DNA of 40,107 bases from JBIYSM02 sp044759095 (GCF_044759095.2 NZ_JBIYSM020000042.1:1-40107); one strand, 5' to 3'; shown: positions 15,873 to 24,574, counted from the first letter of the stretch. Numbers and translations are program-made. The notes: generated by a model from the sequence alone, not told the origin.

Positions 15873-15991
15873 AGCTATAAGCAAATCGTTGATCATTCCA
15901 GACAAAGTGACATTCCTCTCTCCATGATTACAAGAGGCTTACCGGATGACGGGGACGGGGAATGGCCTTATCAGGAGATTTTCTCTATTTG
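15873..15991 (+). pseudogene. Possible 3' remnant of an alpha/beta hydrolase gene
   Basis: The frame encodes SYKQIVDHSRQSDIPLSMITRG then LPDDGDG and stops. The S-x-x-DIPL-x-x-x-T-R-G pattern is like the strand just before the catalytic Asp/His of alpha/beta hydrolases. There is no start and no upstream domain. Weak identification. Confidence 0.35.
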
Positions 15992-16228
15992 AGCAATAAA
16001 AAGACTCCTTGGTATGATGTTTGAGGATCCCAGTGCCGGCAAGGGAGCGGATCCAAGCAAGGAGCTTTCTAAGATGAATGGTTAGAGGAGAGTGTAATAG
16101 GGAGAGAAGGGAGGAACCCGATTAAGAGAAAGGAACGGGGAGATAAAAAACCTGAGAATCAAACGAATGTTTGCTTCAGTTAGAGAACGAACCCAGCAAC
16201 CAAAGCAATTTTATGGTGTATCAAAAAA

Positions 16229-16258
16229 CAGTTCATGAAATTGACATTTCATGAACTG
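16229..16258 (-). terminator. Perfect 13-bp palindrome, terminator-like on the minus strand
   Basis: CAGTTCATGAAAT and its exact complement flank a 4-base loop. Read leftward it is followed by TTTTTT, so it would stop leftward transcripts. It is about 350 bp past the deoD terminators and has no obvious gene of its own. Confidence 0.6.
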
Positions 16259-16575
16259 AATTCATTTTGATTGAACGCGGAGTATATACCTAACTTTCAC
16301 ACATGAGGGCTTTTGGATCTCTTCTATATGCTATTGCGGAAGATGAGCACCAATCATTTATCGCTGAACTTTTCTTTTCAAATATTTAACGTCAATAATA
16401 ACGATAACAACCTGGATAAACAAAAAGAATGAATGTTTTTAAGTTGTCATCCAATATCATACACGGCATTAAAGCAAAGTTGTAATGTTTTTGTCAAGAA
16501 TGTTGTCGTGTTTACGTCAACAGACACCAGACATCGGTCTCATCATCGGCTGGCTTTTGCTTTCCGATTTTTATC

Positions 16576-16607
<32 letters not shown>

Positions 16608-16614
16608 GAAAAAC

Positions 16615-16637
16615 GCCTTTCCCCTATATGGAAAGGC
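16615..16637 (-). terminator. Second terminator after deoD
   Basis: Stem GCCTTTCC/GGAAAGGC with a 7-base loop and a T-rich tail (GTTTTTCTTTT) on the minus strand. Confidence 0.75.
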
Positions 16638-16673
16638 AAATACGTCAACCTGGGCAAAGCTCGGAAAAAGAAA

Positions 16674-16702
16674 CCCGCAAATCTGGTCGGGAGATTTGCG
16701 GG
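16674..16702 (-). terminator. Terminator of deoD
   Basis: Perfect 11-bp stem CCCGCAAATCT/AGATTTGCGGG with a 7-base loop, followed on the minus strand by TTTCTTTTT, 13 bases after the deoD stop. Confidence 0.88.
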
Positions 16703-16714
16703 TATTTTCATTGC

Positions 16715-17422
16715 TTATTTATGCAGAGCGGCTTCCAGCGCCACTTCGATCATCTCGTTGAAAGTGGTTTGACGTTCTTCGGAACTGGTGGCCTCACCAG
16801 TCAGGATGTGGTCGCTGACTGTCAGGATCGAGAGCGCATTGCGTTTGAATTTCGCAGCAAGCGTATACAGTGCGGAAGTTTCCATCTCGACGGCGAGCAC
16901 CTGATACTTCGCCCACAGTTTATAGGGATCCATGCTGTCGTGATAGAAAGTGTCACTGGTAAACACATTGCCTACTTTCACGGACAGGTTGCGTTCCATG
17001 GCTGTCTGGTAGGCTTTGTGCAGCAATTCGAAGCTTGCGGTCGGCGCATAATCGATGCCGTTAAAACGGATACGGTTTGCGGCCGAATCGGTCGAGGCAC
17101 TCATGGCGATAATGACGTCGCGCACTTTGATATCCTCTTGAATGGCCCCGCAGGTGCCAACGCGAATCAGGTTCTGCACGCCGTAACTCTCCATGAGTTC
17201 ATGAATGTAGATGGAAATGGATGGAACCCCCATCCCCGTTCCTTGAACGGAGACACGTTTTCCTTTATAGGTACCGGTGAAACCCAGCATGCCGCGGACG
17301 TTGTTGTAACACTCAGCGCCTTCCAGAAATGTTTCCGCAATGTATTTAGCGCGCAGAGGATCCCCCGGCAGCAAAATGGTTTCGGCAATTTCGTTTGCCT
17401 TTGCCCCAATATGTACGCTCAT
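16715..17422 (-). CDS. deoD: Purine-nucleoside phosphorylase (DeoD type)
   Basis: A 235-residue member of the trimeric/hexameric low-mass phosphorylase family that splits purine (deoxy)nucleosides with phosphate. Visible are the N-terminal MSVHIGAKANEIAETILLPGDPLRAKYIAE (phosphate-binding GDPLRA), the RVGTCGA loop, the nucleoside-binding VEMETSALY and the VSDHI motif with the catalytic Asp. ATG 17422 sits 8 bases after AAGGAG; an upstream ATG at 17491 would add non-homologous residues. Full length, single gene, flanked by two terminators downstream. Role: purine salvage. Confidence 0.95.
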   Translation of the reverse strand: MSVHIGAKANEIAETILLPGDPLRAKYIAETFLEGAECYNNVRGMLGFTGTYKGKRVSVQGTGMGVPSISIYIHELMESYGVQNLIRVGTCGAIQEDIKVRDVIIAMSASTDSAANRIRFNGIDYAPTASFELLHKAYQTAMERNLSVKVGNVFTSDTFYHDSMDPYKLWAKYQVLAVEMETSALYTLAAKFKRNALSILTVSDHILTGEATSSEERQTTFNEMIEVALEAALHK

Positions 17423-17609
17423 TTGTCTAACTCCTTTTCTTCCTGTAATTTCCCTACTACGATATAGTAACGCAAAATCACGGGAAAGCAAAATAAATTG
17501 ATTTATTCACTATAAGCATATTATTTTTAAATAAAATTAAAAAATATATTTACATTCCATTTATTTCCAGTTATGATGGAAGCAGGACAACAAACAGGAG
17601 ATGATGAAA

Positions 17610-17720
17610 GTGAAACCAATTCCAGGAAAAATCACCTCTCCCCTCAAACCAAAATACGAAGAAACCCTAAACCGGCTGGCCAAGTTCCTCCAGGAATCGA
17701 AAAACCAAACAACCACATAA
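17610..17720 (+). CDS. 36-residue small protein
   Basis: GTG 17610 is spaced 9 bases from AGGAG (17596-17600); two in-frame ATGs at 17601 and 17604 are too close to the site. The product is basic and proline-rich at the N-terminus, then a short helix (YEETLNRLAKFLQESKNQ). A strong terminator follows two bases after the stop, supporting a real transcript. Function unknown; possibly one of the many small Bacillales sporulation or stationary-phase peptides. Confidence 0.6.
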   Translation: MKPIPGKITSPLKPKYEETLNRLAKFLQESKNQTTT

Positions 17721-17721
17721 A

Positions 17722-17752
17722 AGAGCGTCCTTTTTCTCGGACGCTCTTTGTT
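17722..17752 (+). terminator. Terminator of the 36-residue gene
   Basis: Perfect 9-bp stem AGAGCGTCC/GGACGCTCT with a loop of about 8 bases, then TTTGTT. Confidence 0.85.
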
Positions 17753-17761
17753 CGTAGAAAA

Positions 17762-17856
17762 GAATTTTTAAAATTGGACATCCTATACAGCCACTAGAAA
17801 AGTGTTCGGGGCCCCAGCCGACACCAGCGATCGCTTACGTCGGCTGGGTTTTCTTA
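17762..17856 (+). repeat. Dispersed structured repeat, copy A
   Basis: Constant head (TTGGACATCC-TATACAGCC, CTAGAAAAGTGTTCGGGGCCCC), then hairpin CCCAGCCGAC/GTCGGCTGGG and a T-rich tail. It is the same element as copies B (24664) and C (39903, inverted), with stem and loop bases changed but pairing kept. Confidence 0.85.
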
Positions 17857-17863
17857 TCGTGTA

Positions 17864-17985
17864 GGAAAGTTTAAGTTTGCTACAGCGTTAACGCATCAGT
17901 GTATTAAACTTTCCGGAACGTATAAAAAGCTTCCTCTAGGGAAGAACCAGCTTCTACGAAAGGGGCTTCGACAGAAGCTTTTTTT
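17864..17985 (+). other. Two further hairpins, possible small RNA
   Basis: An 11-bp perfect stem (17864-17874 with 17904-17914) is followed by a second stem AGCTTCT/AGAAGCT (17949-17979) ending in seven Ts on the + strand. No ORF. The T-tract points rightward although the neighbouring gene is read leftward, so a rightward non-coding transcript is possible. No promoter was identified. Confidence 0.4.
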
Positions 17986-17994
17986 ACTTCCCTT

Positions 17995-19143
17995 CTAAAT
18001 CCGTTCGATAATGGTTGCGGTCGATTGTCCATGGCCGATACAGATGGTCAACAGCCCGTAGCGGCCATTTCTCCGTTCCAGTTCATGCAGAAGCGATGTG
18101 ATCAGCTTGGCACCGGTTGCTCCCAGCGGATGTCCCAGAGCAATGGCTCCCCCGTTTACATTTACTTTGGACAGGTCGGCTTCCAGCGCTTTTTGCCAGG
18201 CCAGAACGACGGGAGCAAATGCTTCATTGATCTCTACCAGATCGATATCGGCGATATTCAGCCCTGCTCGCTTCAGAGCCTTTCTCGTCGCGGGGATGAC
18301 GCCATCGAGCATCATCGTCGGATCGGACCCGACCACTGCCTGACTGACGATGCGGGCTCTTGGTTTTACTTCCAACTGCGCCGCCCTCTCCTCCGCCATG
18401 ACCAGAACGGCTGCGGCTCCGTCGCTCATCTGGCTGGCGTTTCCGGCCGTGATGACACCGTCCTGGCGAAATACGGGCTGCAGTGCGCCCAGACGTTGCA
18501 AAGACGTATCCGCTCGGGGGCCTTCATCCACATACACGTTGATCTCGTTTCCCTCTGCATCGTGTCCCGTCACAGGTACGATCTCCTCAGAAAACTTGCC
18601 TAGGGAGATGGCCTGCAGGGCTCGGCGATGGCTTTCGTATGCGTACGCGTCCAGTTCCTCTCGTGAAAGATCCCACTTTTTCGCAATCAGTTCAGCAGAG
18701 ATTCCCTGATGAACAAATTCATACTGACTGGCCAAAGCAGGCGGAATCGTCTGATCTCCTCCGTCGCTCAGCATGGGAACACGCGTCATGCTTTCCACAC
18801 CGGCAGCGATCGTGACGTCCATATCGCCCGACTTGACCTCTTGCACGGCAAAATGCAGTGCCTGCTGTCCTGATCCGCACATGCGGTTGATGGTTACAGC
18901 CGGCACTTCAACGGGAAATCCGGCTCGGAGCGCCGCCAACCGTCCAATGTTGTAGCCCTGCTCGCCAATCGGGGTGACGCAGCCCATGACAATATCATCG
19001 ATGAACCCTTTTTCCACAGCCACCCGCTCCGTCACTTCACGAAGAGCAACAGCAGCCAGCTCCACCGGATGGATGTTGCGGAAGACGCCTTTTCGCCTGC
19101 CGACCGGTGTACGCACGGCAGAGACAATCACAGCCTCTCTCAT
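17995..19143 (-). CDS. Acetyl-CoA acyltransferase (3-ketoacyl-CoA thiolase)
   Basis: A 382-residue thiolase that cleaves 3-ketoacyl-CoA to acetyl-CoA and a shortened acyl-CoA. The acylated Cys is in NRMCGSGQQALHFA (about residue 90). The His motif is GGAIALGHPLGATG near 340, and the second Cys is in CIGHGQS near 368, where degradative thiolases usually read CxGGGxG, a mild variation. ATG 19143 follows GGGGGAGAGGG. It is the last gene of the leftward operon acyl-CoA dehydrogenase, hydroxyacyl-CoA dehydrogenase, thiolase, with 13 bp to its neighbour. Confidence 0.93.
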   Translation of the reverse strand: MREAVIVSAVRTPVGRRKGVFRNIHPVELAAVALREVTERVAVEKGFIDDIVMGCVTPIGEQGYNIGRLAALRAGFPVEVPAVTINRMCGSGQQALHFAVQEVKSGDMDVTIAAGVESMTRVPMLSDGGDQTIPPALASQYEFVHQGISAELIAKKWDLSREELDAYAYESHRRALQAISLGKFSEEIVPVTGHDAEGNEINVYVDEGPRADTSLQRLGALQPVFRQDGVITAGNASQMSDGAAAVLVMAEERAAQLEVKPRARIVSQAVVGSDPTMMLDGVIPATRKALKRAGLNIADIDLVEINEAFAPVVLAWQKALEADLSKVNVNGGAIALGHPLGATGAKLITSLLHELERRNGRYGLLTICIGHGQSTATIIERI

Positions 19144-19156
19144 TCCCTCTCCCCCT

Positions 19157-20014
19157 CTACTTTTTCTCGTAGCTGTAAAATCCCTTGCCAGTCTTCTTTC
19201 CGTGATGACCTGCCTCGACGAGCTTCCGCAGGATTTGCGGGGGGCGAAAACGATCTCCATACGCCTCAACCAGCCCTTCGGAGGCGAACAACAAGGTATC
19301 CAGACCGCACAAATCGGCCAGTTCAAGCGGCCCCATCGGATAGTTCAAGCCGAGGCGAATGGCCTTGTCAATATCTTCACGCGAGGCAATGTTTTCTTCT
19401 AAGATGCGCATACCTTCCAAAATGTGAGCAGCCAAGGCCCGAGTCGTCACAAAACCTTGTGCGTCGCGAACGACAACCGTTTCCTTGCCAATCGCATGGG
19501 AAAACTGCTCCACCGCTTGCAGCGCTTCATCGGATGTGTCGGTTGCTTTCACCAGTTCGATCAAGCGCATGATCGGGGCCGGATTAAACCAATGCATACC
19601 GAGAACGGCTTGCGGACGGCGGGTTGCCGAAGCAATGGCCGTCACGCTCAACTCCGAGGTGTTGGTGGCCAAAATGCAGTGAGCCGGTGCGTAATCATCC
19701 AGCTGGGCGAAAATCTGCTTTTTCAGATCCAGATTTTCCGGCACTGCTTCGATAACGAGCTGCACATCGGCGCATGCCTCGGACAGATCATGATACGTTT
19801 CGATTTGTCCGAGGATCTGTTCCACTGTCCCTTCCGTCAACTGCCCTGCTTTTACAAAACGCAGGAGGCTTTTTTCAATAGACTGCAGGGAACGCTGCAG
19901 GGCCGTTTCCGAGATGTCGTAGAGTGCAACCGAATAGCCTCCCTGCGCGATGGATTGGGCAATGCCGGATCCCATTAAACCGGAACCGATTACGGCTGCG
20001 CGTTGAATGTTCAT
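19157..20014 (-). CDS. 3-hydroxyacyl-CoA dehydrogenase
   Basis: A 285-residue single-function dehydrogenase of the HBD/MmgB type that oxidises L-3-hydroxyacyl-CoA with NAD+. The N-terminal Rossmann motif is GSGLMGSGIAQSIA (about 9-22). The dinucleotide domain continues to IEAVPENLDLKK and the catalytic LGMHWFNPAPIM (His about 138) with following Glu; the C-terminal domain has GPLELADLCGLD and GKKTGKGFYSYE. ATG 20014 and GTG 20017 are adjacent behind GGAGGG; I prefer the ATG by spacing. Middle gene of the operon, 24 bp downstream of the acyl-CoA dehydrogenase. Confidence 0.93.
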   Translation of the reverse strand: MNIQRAAVIGSGLMGSGIAQSIAQGGYSVALYDISETALQRSLQSIEKSLLRFVKAGQLTEGTVEQILGQIETYHDLSEACADVQLVIEAVPENLDLKKQIFAQLDDYAPAHCILATNTSELSVTAIASATRRPQAVLGMHWFNPAPIMRLIELVKATDTSDEALQAVEQFSHAIGKETVVVRDAQGFVTTRALAAHILEGMRILEENIASREDIDKAIRLGLNYPMGPLELADLCGLDTLLFASEGLVEAYGDRFRPPQILRKLVEAGHHGKKTGKGFYSYEKK

Positions 20015-20038
20015 CACGTGATCCCTCCTGTCAAGAGC

Positions 20039-21184
20039 TTACAGCCCCATGTTTTTGGCGATGATCGATTTCATGATTTCATTGGTGCCGGCATATATGG
20101 CTGATACCGGAATATCACGGTAGCGGCGTGCGATCGGATACTCTTCCATGTAGCCGTAGCCGCCGTGCAGCTGCATACATTGGCCGGCGATCCTCTTGGC
20201 CATCTCTGTTATCCACCACTTTGCCATGGAGACCTGTGTAACGACGTTATCTCCTGCCATGTGGGACTCGATCAGCTGATCGAGAAAGGCACGCCCGAGC
20301 TCTATCTCCGTTGCCATCTCGGCTACGGTAAACTGGGTGTGCTGAAACGAGCTGATCGGCTGACCAAACGCCTGCCGGGATTGAATGTAGGGAATGGTCT
20401 GTGCCAGCATCTCTTCTGCGCTAACCTGCGCCATGATGGCAACCATCAGTCTCTCCTGTTGCAGCTTTTCCATCAAATACCGGAAGCCGTTTCCTTCCTG
20501 CCCCAGAAGATTGGCTTTCGGCACCCGGCAGTCTTCAAAAATGAGCTCCGCCGTATCCTGGCTGTGCAGCCCAACCTTGTTTAACTTGCGTCCGCGTGAG
20601 AATCCTGGAGTTCCGTCTTCCATTACGAGCAAGCTCACACCTTTGTGCGCAGGTTTGGCATGCGGGTCGGTCTTGACCGCAACCACCACCAGATTGGCAA
20701 GAATCCCGTTGGAGATAAATGTCTTCTGACCGTTTACAACGTAGCACTCTCCATCGGGGATGGCCGTCGTGCGAATATTGGCCAGGTCAGATCCCGTACC
20801 CGGTTCTGTCATGGCGATCGCCGTGATGATATCGCCGCTGATGCACCCGGGCAGCCAACGTTGTTTCTGTTCCTCCGTACCGAACGAGGAGATGTACGGC
20901 ACCACGATGTCATTGTGCAGGCTGACTCCGAGCAGACCGGAACCGATTCGTTCCAGCTCTTCGGTGATCACCACGGAATAGGCAAAATCCGCTCCCAGTC
21001 CGCCGTACTGCTCGTCGACCCACGGGCAGAGATAACCGTTGTCCCCCAGCTTCTTCCAGAACGAACGAGGGATCAGCCGTTCTTCCTCCCACTGCTCAAA
21101 GAACGGCTTCACTTCCTTTTCCAAAAACTTGCGGAACGAGTCCCGCAACAGATGATGTTCTTGCTTTACGTAACGAGCCCGCAT
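20039..21184 (-). CDS. Acyl-CoA dehydrogenase
   Basis: A 381-residue FAD enzyme that introduces the trans-2 double bond into acyl-CoA, passing electrons to ETF. Signatures: AMTEPGTGSDLANIRT (FAD/substrate loop, about 122-137), the QAFGQPISSFQ segment, LHGGYGYMEEYP near 340 and the catalytic-Glu segment YAGTNEIMK near the C-terminus. ATG 21184 is preceded by GGGAGGG. It is the first gene of the beta-oxidation operon and lies directly below a -24/-12 promoter, so its expression should depend on sigma-54 and the activator encoded upstream. An enoyl-CoA hydratase is missing from this cluster. Confidence 0.93.
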   Translation of the reverse strand: MRARYVKQEHHLLRDSFRKFLEKEVKPFFEQWEEERLIPRSFWKKLGDNGYLCPWVDEQYGGLGADFAYSVVITEELERIGSGLLGVSLHNDIVVPYISSFGTEEQKQRWLPGCISGDIITAIAMTEPGTGSDLANIRTTAIPDGECYVVNGQKTFISNGILANLVVVAVKTDPHAKPAHKGVSLLVMEDGTPGFSRGRKLNKVGLHSQDTAELIFEDCRVPKANLLGQEGNGFRYLMEKLQQERLMVAIMAQVSAEEMLAQTIPYIQSRQAFGQPISSFQHTQFTVAEMATEIELGRAFLDQLIESHMAGDNVVTQVSMAKWWITEMAKRIAGQCMQLHGGYGYMEEYPIARRYRDIPVSAIYAGTNEIMKSIIAKNMGL

Positions 21185-21231
21185 GGTATCCCTCCCAACT
21201 GTTGCTCATTGCAAAATAAAATCCTATCTAT

Positions 21232-21247
21232 AGCAAATGCCGTGCCA
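21232..21247 (-). promoter_or_regulatory. Sigma-54 (-24/-12) promoter of the beta-oxidation operon
   Basis: On the minus strand TGGCAC, five bases, TTGCT: the consensus is TGGCAC-N5-TTGCA. It lies 48-63 bases upstream of the acyl-CoA dehydrogenase ATG and about 100 bp below the gene of a sigma-54 activator. The spacing of GG and GC is exactly right. Confidence 0.88.
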
Positions 21248-21307
21248 TACGTAATAAAGGAGGTGTAAGCAGGCATGACATCCTGAAGTGTACGAAAACA
21301 AAACAAA

Positions 21308-21330
21308 AAAGCATCCGATTTTCGGACACT
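21308..21330 (-). terminator. Terminator of the sigma-54 activator gene
   Basis: GTGTCCGA/TCGGATGC with an AAA loop and TTTTTTG tail on the minus strand, 12 bases after the stop. TGTACGA occurs on both sides (about 21290 and 21336) and might be part of an activator-binding site. Confidence 0.8.
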
Positions 21331-21341
21331 TTTTGTACGAT

Positions 21342-23438
21342 TTATGACAGATTGTATTTTTTCAACTTTTCGTATAGTGTCGAGCGGCTCATCCCCAACT
21401 GTTTGGCTGCATGGCTCTTGTTGTCTGCACATGTCTCCAGTATACGAATAATCATTTCCCGTTCTTCCTGTTCCCTTTTATGTTTCCACGTCGCACCCGA
21501 ATCGTTCCCAGCCCGTTTATGTTCGATCCGCGCATGACTCCCAGAACGTAAGCTTGACGGCAAGTCAGAAAGGCGAATCCATCCGTCCTCCGCAAACGTC
21601 AAGGCTCGTTCGATGCAGTTGCGAAGCTCTCGCACGTTCCCCGGCCAATGATAGGTCAACAGAGCCTGTTCCACTTGCGGGTCCAGTTCACGAACAGCGG
21701 TGCCATGCTCAAGTTGCAATTCTTGCACGAATTGTCTGGCCAACAGCAGAATGTCGCCCCCGCGTTCTCGCAGCGGCGGGATGTCAAGTGAGATTACGTT
21801 CAATCGGTAGAACAGGTCTTCCCGAAACACTCCCCGGGCAACCAGATCTTCCAAGGACTGATGCGTGGCGGCCAAAATTCGCACATCCACCTGTATGCGC
21901 TCCGTACCTCCCACTCGGTAAAACTCCCTTTCTTCCAGCACACGCAAGAGCTTCGCCTGCAGTCCGGGGGACATGTCCCCAATTTCGTCCAGGAAAAGCG
22001 TCCCCCCGTTTGCCAGATCAAACTTGCCAGGCTTGCCGCTTCGTTCTGCTCCGGTAAAAGCGCCAGGAGCGTAACCAAAAAACTCGGATTCCAGCAAGTG
22101 CTCCGGAATGGCTGCGCAGTTTACGCTGATAAACGGACCGTTTCGTCTGCCGCTTTCGGCGTGGATCGCATGAGCGAACAGTTCCTTACCCGTGCCGCTC
22201 TCACCTCGGATCAAAATGGTGGAGCGCCCTTTTGCCGCCTGGCTGGCAGTACGCTTCAGACGGAGCATGGCCGGATCGTTGGTTGTGATGCTGCCCAAGC
22301 CATATTTGACCGGAATTTGCTTTTTCAGCTCTTCCCGATAGTACGCCACTTGACTTTCCAGCAGATGGATACGTTTGGCCATCTCTGCCAATTCCTTCAA
22401 CTGTCGGAACATGACCTGGCCGACGGCGCCGATGACCTGGTCGCCCGCCCTGATCGGAATCCGCTTCAGAATGTACGGGATCCCGTTCATCTCCATGGGA
22501 GGACTCATGTCGGAGAGTCCGGATTCCAGTGTGCCGCTTACATCCAGCTGGGGAAGCACACGCGAGATCGGCTGATGAATCAGCTGCTGTTGATCGATGC
22601 GGAAAAATTCCGACAATCCTTGGGAGACAAATTGAATCATCCCCTGCTCATCGACCAGGACGACCCCGTCATAGGCATGTTCCAAAACGGTGTGGAGTCG
22701 ATTTCGCCACTTTTTTACGGACTCCAGCTCTTCTGCGATGGCCTCCAACTCCGTCAATTCCTGGAACACGACGATGATTCCCGTTTCCCCGCCCAACATG
22801 GAAAATGCGCAGATCTGAGCCAGTAATGGCGTTCCATTCAGCAATACGCGTTTCGAAACAAAAGGATCGCCGTCATGGGGGGAGGGAATCTCGGCATCCA
22901 GTTCGGGTAACATCTCGTTCAAGCTTTTGGAAGCCAGAATTCCCGCATCCGTTCCCGTAATCCGGGCAAAAGCGGAATTCGCGTAGAGAATGCGCCGCTC
23001 TTGATCCAGCATCAGGGTCCCTGCGGTTATCGACTGCAGCAGCGTCTCCAGCTGTTCACGCAGCAGTGTCGAAGATCGCAGCAAAAACATCACTATGTCC
23101 GTTTTGGTCAAGAGACCCACTACGCGCTTGTCCGGATCGACAACGATGCCCGTTCCCACATCGCTGTTTCGTACCAGTTCCTCTATTTCTTCGTACGGAG
23201 TGTCCGAAGGAATGGTAATCAAATCCTGCTTGAGATAGGGTTCCAGCGGTTCATCAAGGGAGACACCCGCGAGAATCAGCCGGTACAGGATGCTGTTGGT
23301 AAACACCCCTACCAGCTCGCTGTCCTGTACGGGCAATACGGTAAATTTTGTCTCAAGCATGTAGCGGACTGCCGTGGCAATCGTATCAGAAGGCCGCAGG
23401 TGAAATGGAACCGGGGACACCATGTCTTTCACTTGCAT
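21342..23438 (-). CDS. Sigma-54-dependent activator with CBS and PAS domains
   Basis: A 698-residue enhancer-binding protein. Order: two CBS motifs (about 5-115), PAS domain 1 (about 130-230), PAS domain 2 (about 245-345), AAA+ domain (about 385-620), Fis-type helix-turn-helix at the C-terminus (AKQLGMSRSTLYEKLKK). The AAA+ part has Walker A GESGTGKE, the sigma-54-contacting GAFTGA, Walker B GGTLFLDEIGD and an R-finger region, so it should be fully active. ATG 23438 follows AGAGGAG; the upstream start at 23459 has none. CBS domains bind adenosyl ligands and PAS domains small ligands or redox signals, so it probably senses energy state or an acyl derivative. It is separated by 32 bp from the pyruvate kinase gene, so is likely cotranscribed with it, and faces the sigma-54 promoter below. 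Confidence 0.94.
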   Translation of the reverse strand: MQVKDMVSPVPFHLRPSDTIATAVRYMLETKFTVLPVQDSELVGVFTNSILYRLILAGVSLDEPLEPYLKQDLITIPSDTPYEEIEELVRNSDVGTGIVVDPDKRVVGLLTKTDIVMFLLRSSTLLREQLETLLQSITAGTLMLDQERRILYANSAFARITGTDAGILASKSLNEMLPELDAEIPSPHDGDPFVSKRVLLNGTPLLAQICAFSMLGGETGIIVVFQELTELEAIAEELESVKKWRNRLHTVLEHAYDGVVLVDEQGMIQFVSQGLSEFFRIDQQQLIHQPISRVLPQLDVSGTLESGLSDMSPPMEMNGIPYILKRIPIRAGDQVIGAVGQVMFRQLKELAEMAKRIHLLESQVAYYREELKKQIPVKYGLGSITTNDPAMLRLKRTASQAAKGRSTILIRGESGTGKELFAHAIHAESGRRNGPFISVNCAAIPEHLLESEFFGYAPGAFTGAERSGKPGKFDLANGGTLFLDEIGDMSPGLQAKLLRVLEEREFYRVGGTERIQVDVRILAATHQSLEDLVARGVFREDLFYRLNVISLDIPPLRERGGDILLLARQFVQELQLEHGTAVRELDPQVEQALLTYHWPGNVRELRNCIERALTFAEDGWIRLSDLPSSLRSGSHARIEHKRAGNDSGATWKHKREQEEREMIIRILETCADNKSHAAKQLGMSRSTLYEKLKKYNLS

Positions 23439-23470
23439 GACTGTTTCTCCTCTATCCAACTGTTTACCCT

Positions 23471-24574
23471 TTATTGTACCACTTCCGCCTCGGACTTGAG
23501 CAAGTTCATTATGTCGACCAGGTCAAACGGCTTATCACCCGCGACGCGCTCGGCGAACGAGGAGACCGTGTTCAATGTTTCGGTACTTTGTACGGGGTAT
23601 CGTCCGGATGCGCTTTCAGCCGAAAGCATAACGGCATGGGTGCCGTCCAATACCGCTTGAAACACATCGGTTACTTCTGCGCGTGTGGGGACAGGGTGCT
23701 CCGTCATGGATTGCAGCATCTGGGTTGCCGTAATGCAGTACGAATCGTTCCGCCGGCACTCCTTGATCATGGCTTTTTGCAGCAGCGGCACCCAGGTATA
23801 GGGTACTTCCACGCCCAAATCTCCGCGGGCGATCATGATTCCGTCCGAAGCGTCGAGAATCTGCGAAAAGTTACGCAGCCCGTCCATGGTTTCAATCTTG
23901 GCGATAAACCAGGGCGCATGGCCGCGCGCCACACCGGCAAACCGGCGAATTTCTTCCATATGGCGAGCCACACGTATGAACGAGCACGCGATCATATCCA
24001 CCTTTTCCAACAACAGAAAACGCAGATCGTTTTGGTCTTTCTCCGTAAGTGCCGGCAGACAAATGGAAGCCCCCGGGATGTTCACACCTTTGTGACTGGA
24101 AATCATTCCCCCAACCAACACACGGGTCAGCAGTGAGTCTTTTGTCACCTGTTCGATCAAGAGCTTTACTTCCCCGTCGTTGATCAGCACGCGGGCGCCC
24201 GGTTTCACATCGTGGACGATCCCTGCGTAATCAACGCTTGCTTCATGCTGGCTGCCCACAACCGGCTTGGTATGCAGGATGAAAGGGTCTCCCTCAGTAA
24301 GCACTACTCCTTCTCCGGCAACTTCCCCGAGGCGAATTTTGGGTCCCTGAACATCTCCCAGGATTTTTACCTTTTTCCCCGTTTCACCGGCAGCCTGCCG
24401 GATGTTGCGGATTCCCTGCTTATGGCTTAGATGATCTCCGTGCGACATGTTCAGACGGGCGATCGTCATGCCGCTTTGGATCAGCTCTTTCAGTGTCTCC
24501 ACTGAATGACTGGCGGGGCCGATGGTACAAATGATGTCGATGCTCACACGTTTTCCCTCTCTTTTCACTCTCAT
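23471..24574 (-). CDS. pyk: Pyruvate kinase lacking the C-terminal domain
   Basis: A 367-residue protein against 470-585 in usual bacterial enzymes. Present: N-terminal CTIGPASHSVETL, RLNMSHG (substrate Arg and Asn/Ser), the B lid domain (about 75-170), FIAKIET (catalytic Lys and metal-binding Glu), ARGDLGVE (metal-binding Asp) and ATQMLQSM. It ends just after the A domain (LSAESASGRYP...), so the allosteric C domain and any PEP-utiliser extension are absent. The catalytic centre looks intact. ATG 24574 follows GGAGAAAGG. Position directly before the sigma-54 activator suggests a dedicated paralogue rather than the glycolytic housekeeping copy; that is inference. Confidence 0.88.
   Translation of the reverse strand: MRVKREGKRVSIDIICTIGPASHSVETLKELIQSGMTIARLNMSHGDHLSHKQGIRNIRQAAGETGKKVKILGDVQGPKIRLGEVAGEGVVLTEGDPFILHTKPVVGSQHEASVDYAGIVHDVKPGARVLINDGEVKLLIEQVTKDSLLTRVLVGGMISSHKGVNIPGASICLPALTEKDQNDLRFLLLEKVDMIACSFIRVARHMEEIRRFAGVARGHAPWFIAKIETMDGLRNFSQILDASDGIMIARGDLGVEVPYTWVPLLQKAMIKECRRNDSYCITATQMLQSMTEHPVPTRAEVTDVFQAVLDGTHAVMLSAESASGRYPVQSTETLNTVSSFAERVAGDKPFDLVDIMNLLKSEAEVVQ

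Noticed and set aside
17573..17797. 74-codon rightward frame
   Set aside because: It runs through a terminator and the repeat; the small gene in another frame (17610-17720) has the better start and ends just before that terminator.
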